From Methylomonas lenta (GTDB taxonomy: Bacteria > Pseudomonadota > Gammaproteobacteria > Methylococcales > Methylomonadaceae): a DNA stretch of 64,000 nt. The stretch covers positions 38,290 through 102,289 of the forward strand of contig NZ_LUUI01000092.1 of NCBI RefSeq assembly GCF_001644015.1. Direction: 5' to 3'. Both the position numbers and the translations under genes were made by a program. The notes under the pieces were generated by a model, which worked only from the letters and a program-made list of their open reading frames with translations, was not told the DNA's origin and did not search any database. Positions 63,301-64,000 of this stretch are shown piece by piece (positions within the stretch are counted from its first letter, which is position 1; every line of letters begins with the position of its first letter).

Positions 63301-63740
63301 TGGTCCGTGTCCATCCAACGGCACTGCTGGCGTATCACCTGCAGTTCTGGCGTATGAAATTTCAGCTCGGTTTTTTCTAGGCTATAGCTGGGATGCAGCT
63401 TCAGGTCTTTGAGTGAGATTTTTAAATCGATGTCAGGGGCGAGGGTTTGCTGCTTGGGGAAAAACACTAGTCGCGATGGATCTTGCCAACGCCATTCGCC
63501 TTCGATAGCCGGCTGCAGTTGCGGGTGAGCTTCGGTTAATGGTTCGCCGTTGTCTTCCGGCGGTGCGATGGCATCGGTAAAATTCAACACCAATACCGTG
63601 GTCCAGTGTTGATGGTTTAGCAGATAGATAGATGGCACCGCTGCGCTGTGGGTTTGCTCCCGGCAAGCCGACAATAGCAACATTAAACACAGTAGAGTGG
63701 CTAATCTTCCGATTAAACCGTGGCGCGATGACATGATCAT
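57333..63740 (-). CDS. Very large lipoprotein alpha-2-macroglobulin
   Basis: This protein of about 2135 residues has a lipoprotein signal (LLLSAC, C26) and a long chain of beta-sandwich MG domains. The MG/bait region is followed by YLFSDRGIYRPGDTVNIGLI, typical of MG3. The thioester motif YPYGCTEQ (Cys near residue 1679) and the helical thioester domain follow, then a C-terminal receptor-like domain. Bacterial alpha-2-macroglobulins trap attacking proteases in the periplasm and are thought to guard the cell when the wall is breached. The thioester is intact, so it should be of the covalent-trapping type. An acidic Asp/Glu/Asn insertion (about residues 760-800) is unusual. ATG at 63740 is chosen with AAGGA ten bases before. 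Confidence 0.93.
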   Translation of the reverse strand: MIMSSRHGLIGRLATLLCLMLLLSACREQTHSAAVPSIYLLNHQHWTTVLVLNFTDAIAPPEDNGEPLTEAHPQLQPAIEGEWRWQDPSRLVFFPKQQTLAPDIDLKISLKDLKLHPSYSLEKTELKFHTPELQVIRQQCRWMDTDQAPLRRSLEFLVELNYPLAKPIFSAALANGSAIAMHADDGARIMAVSDPLLRPAEDSSIKAVFVAGSVQLLTADPKLVELAELANGAECEFPLKRSDWDKTDAKQTPIVNGIAVDRIDDKLLISLKGQALTESATKLNAGKPVTAGIAISPAIEGSWHYGEAAAGADLVFTPKSADLLKPGSRYQVTVEKAAFPNLSFEKPQYSAELNMPEMAANILSVQLYSDPQAPKIKRVTASLAFSYPPQRDSLAAKTALWSRTLPAKSFDNALAFEISYDEKHPKLAYLKSAPIEIGAAPSEIKIVLDKSIVAAIGGEPSKRDTHSSISIPSAQDYLQVTELELNSVIKEDDSIERLIVLKTTVPLKNPTELEHAVQVYILPDCALKNPQRPKFCAQKEVTEWQSPNQVDAEVLKAATPVAVKWSDADSEDKTLQHMNFTAPENKQLLVVVNKGLESIDGFRLSKDARYLKELGANKRELKILHEGSLLSLSGDKKLGVTTRGINQVKVQLQRILPHNMHHLVQFTSGSFQNPDFNLPIEHFAEKFSYDEILPAGQDMQRQYFAVDFARFSKNNGYPPRGLFILSVAEKKPEPAENCQSLEAADDNADENQANAESEAGGSEQNGCDADTDDEVDQDKRLVLLTDMGLLAKTAADGKQTVFVMSFRSGQPVAGAQVSLLGMNGVAVFSGKTDAQGQVSFPTTEGLKAEKTPTVYLAEKDGDLSFLPFNRDNRQLDVSRFDIDGLHDSADSLQAYLFSDRGIYRPGDTVNIGLILRKRDWSTLPVGLPLKAVIRDPEMQEVWSRTIGFGAEGFEEISWTSPTAGKTGTYRIELIVADKSKKSLGSTRVRVEEFQPDRLQVKTELLAAPAKGWITADGAKARITVRNLFGTAAEGNIAKLELTARPWVGQVPGYSDYRFRRSAPENIPDTPQALGEVKTNAEGEAIFDLPLASIAEPVYEISLAGEGFEKGSGRSVIAMATALVSRQAYLLGYKADGSLDYIAKDSPRKLSLLALGADFQPRQTETLTADIYEIRYVSTLVKREDGLYQYQSVQRQELRKTELLTLNKGMADFTLPSENPGRFYVLFKNADGETLNRVDYTVAGDGNVTRNIERNAELNLTLNKTEYQPGESLEVQIVAPYQGAGLITVEQDGVLSSQWFKTSTTASTQKISLPNNISGNAYLSVAFVRSLDSREIYMSPLSYGVVPFSISKQRYTQQVSLKVPEKVQPGTNLDVSYQVKEATKLVIYAVDEGILQFAHYSNPTPLDYFFRKRALQVKSHQILDLILPDFALVHNLSTPGGDEDAQLGKYKNPFARKHKAPMAFWSGIIDAQPGEHTLSIPVPDYFNGKIRVIAVAVNAGKLAVPVSYTVAAQAYVIQPQQPYVAAPGDEFDMGVLVANNSEQAGKQELQVSVVAGEVLELLSANPQTLSLAQGQDGTVRFHARVKDKLGPVNVRYQVSGAAETAVYSEEMSIRPSQPLLTTLQGGVLSVDQQRKGEVRQLDLQRDMYPEQRQTELALSLTPAAYLRGIVEFLKNYPYGCTEQITSQAFPAVVLGANPELGLSAKDVQKLLERSIHTLQTRQKHDGSFGYWSASDDGMPFYSMYATHMLLEAKDRGHNVPESMLQRALSYADEFAQSRQYSQDQHDAKAYAFYLLARNGQNVAERLRAFEADLQAQSKSSGEPIASRTRFFIGAAYKLHHLDQDAERHFGEIQRQWQASGILPKDMQNNPEDLSLYLFLVGKHLPELLDIQDPKFGGYLLELGQDLVGQRMNSFRGSMALLGLGSLWTRFEQDQQQSFTVLAGTPLAQLELQGKSIKTALLTPTSRPLEIRGEGKWSLYYQLSETGYERAPPSAAIANKLSINRQLLNDKGETIDHLGLQDKLHIRIALHPDQAMQDVAVVMLIPGGFEIDLSEHGLAERKSLPIDKKPLWQPDCIDVQEDRLVLFGDLDGGEKYFEFRLKPLNSGTYQVPSVFAEGMYDTEILYRGLGDVVKVEE

Positions 63741-63923
63741 AAACGACTTGTCCTTTTCATCCGGCTGGAATGCGATGATTTTTGCGGTATGGCAAGATTG
63801 GCGTGCCGAACCGGTCGGCTGCAAGCATAGACCAAGACGCCGCCGCCAACCACCGATTATTGATGGCGCAACACCGAATCAAGCCCTTAGGAATATGCAT
63901 GGAATATCATATGCAAGAATCTT

Positions 63924-63972
63924 CTGTAGGTGCAGATTTATCCGCACAGTGCGAATAAATTCGCACCTACAG
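63924..63972. repeat. 49-bp near-perfect palindrome
   Basis: CTGTAGGTGCAGATTTATCC... and its mirror ...GAATAAATTCGCACCTACAG form two 24-base arms around one base with only a few mismatches. It is an interspersed REP-like element upstream of the alpha-2-macroglobulin gene. The 180 bases at the window end show no gene. Confidence 0.75.
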
Positions 63973-64000
63973 CTGACGATCTTGTTTCATGCGCATTCCT

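Noticed and set aside
1-64000. tRNA or rRNA genes
   Set aside because: No cloverleaf-like GTTCRA/CCA contexts or rRNA signatures were noticed by eye; a dedicated scan could not be run.

Overview
This window comes from a nitrogen-fixing gammaproteobacterium. The order iscA-nifU-nifS ... nifV-cysE-nifW-nifZ-nifM-clpX-glutaredoxin-nifF resembles the minor nif cluster of Azotobacter and of type I methanotrophs, and the rich REP/MITE repeat load fits the latter. I infer Methylococcales with moderate confidence. No methane-oxidation gene is in view, so this rests on synteny and style only.

Layout. (1) 1-3.3 kb: the 5' end of pgk (minus strand) and a three-gene operon (plus strand) of a VWA-domain protein and two related small membrane proteins. 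(2) 3.4-33.5 kb: one compact minus-strand operon of 22 genes encoding an extracellular-type contractile injection system (eCIS/PVC-like). In transcription order it holds a Pvc16-like DUF4255 protein, an unknown, the sheath, tube 1, a sheath-like protein, tube 2, a CIS tube/LysM-type protein, a 53-residue DUF5908 protein, gpD, gpV, a protein with a C-terminal membrane anchor, gp25/gpW, gpJ, a gpI-like tail protein, three related proteins of one unnamed family, two unknowns, an AAA+ ATPase, a DUF4157 protein with an embedded HNH-like motif (putative cargo) and a TPR protein. Most genes touch or overlap. (3) 34-37.3 kb: an accessory island of small plus-strand genes separated by attC-like sites, without an integrase (a CALIN). 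It also holds a remnant RAYT transposase with REP hairpins and is bounded on the left by an array of palindromes and on the right by a MITE.

(4) 37.3-50.3 kb: the nif accessory region. A NifZ-like gene faces iscA-nifU-nifS, followed by a small gene. A higBA toxin-antitoxin pair on the opposite strand then separates these from the nifV operon (nifV, small ORF, cysE, TPR-like ORF, two twin single-membrane-segment microproteins, nifW, nifZ, nifM, clpX). A MITE precedes grx-bolA, nifF, a Rieske ferredoxin and rseC. Both iscA and nifV are preceded by a TGT-N10-ACA NifA site and a GG-N10-GC sigma-54 promoter. The products make Fe-S clusters (IscA, NifU, NifS, CysE for cysteine), homocitrate (NifV), mature and protect nitrogenase (NifW, NifZ, NifM) and supply electrons (NifF, Rieske, RseC).

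(5) 50.3-64 kb: a lipoprotein, LysM and DUF937 proteins, an operon of a MauG-type dihaem peroxidase, a Tat-exported metallophosphoesterase and a cytochrome c, a GNAT acetyltransferase between two direct 83-bp repeats, and a very large lipoprotein alpha-2-macroglobulin. Four near-identical 148-bp MITEs and three 83-bp palindromic elements are scattered between 37 and 57 kb.

The strongest candidate for an under-described system is the eCIS. It has a baseplate-neighbouring protein with a membrane anchor, a triplicated unnamed family, about 10 kb of unassigned structural genes, no recognisable tail fibre, and a DUF4157 protein carrying a nuclease-like motif.
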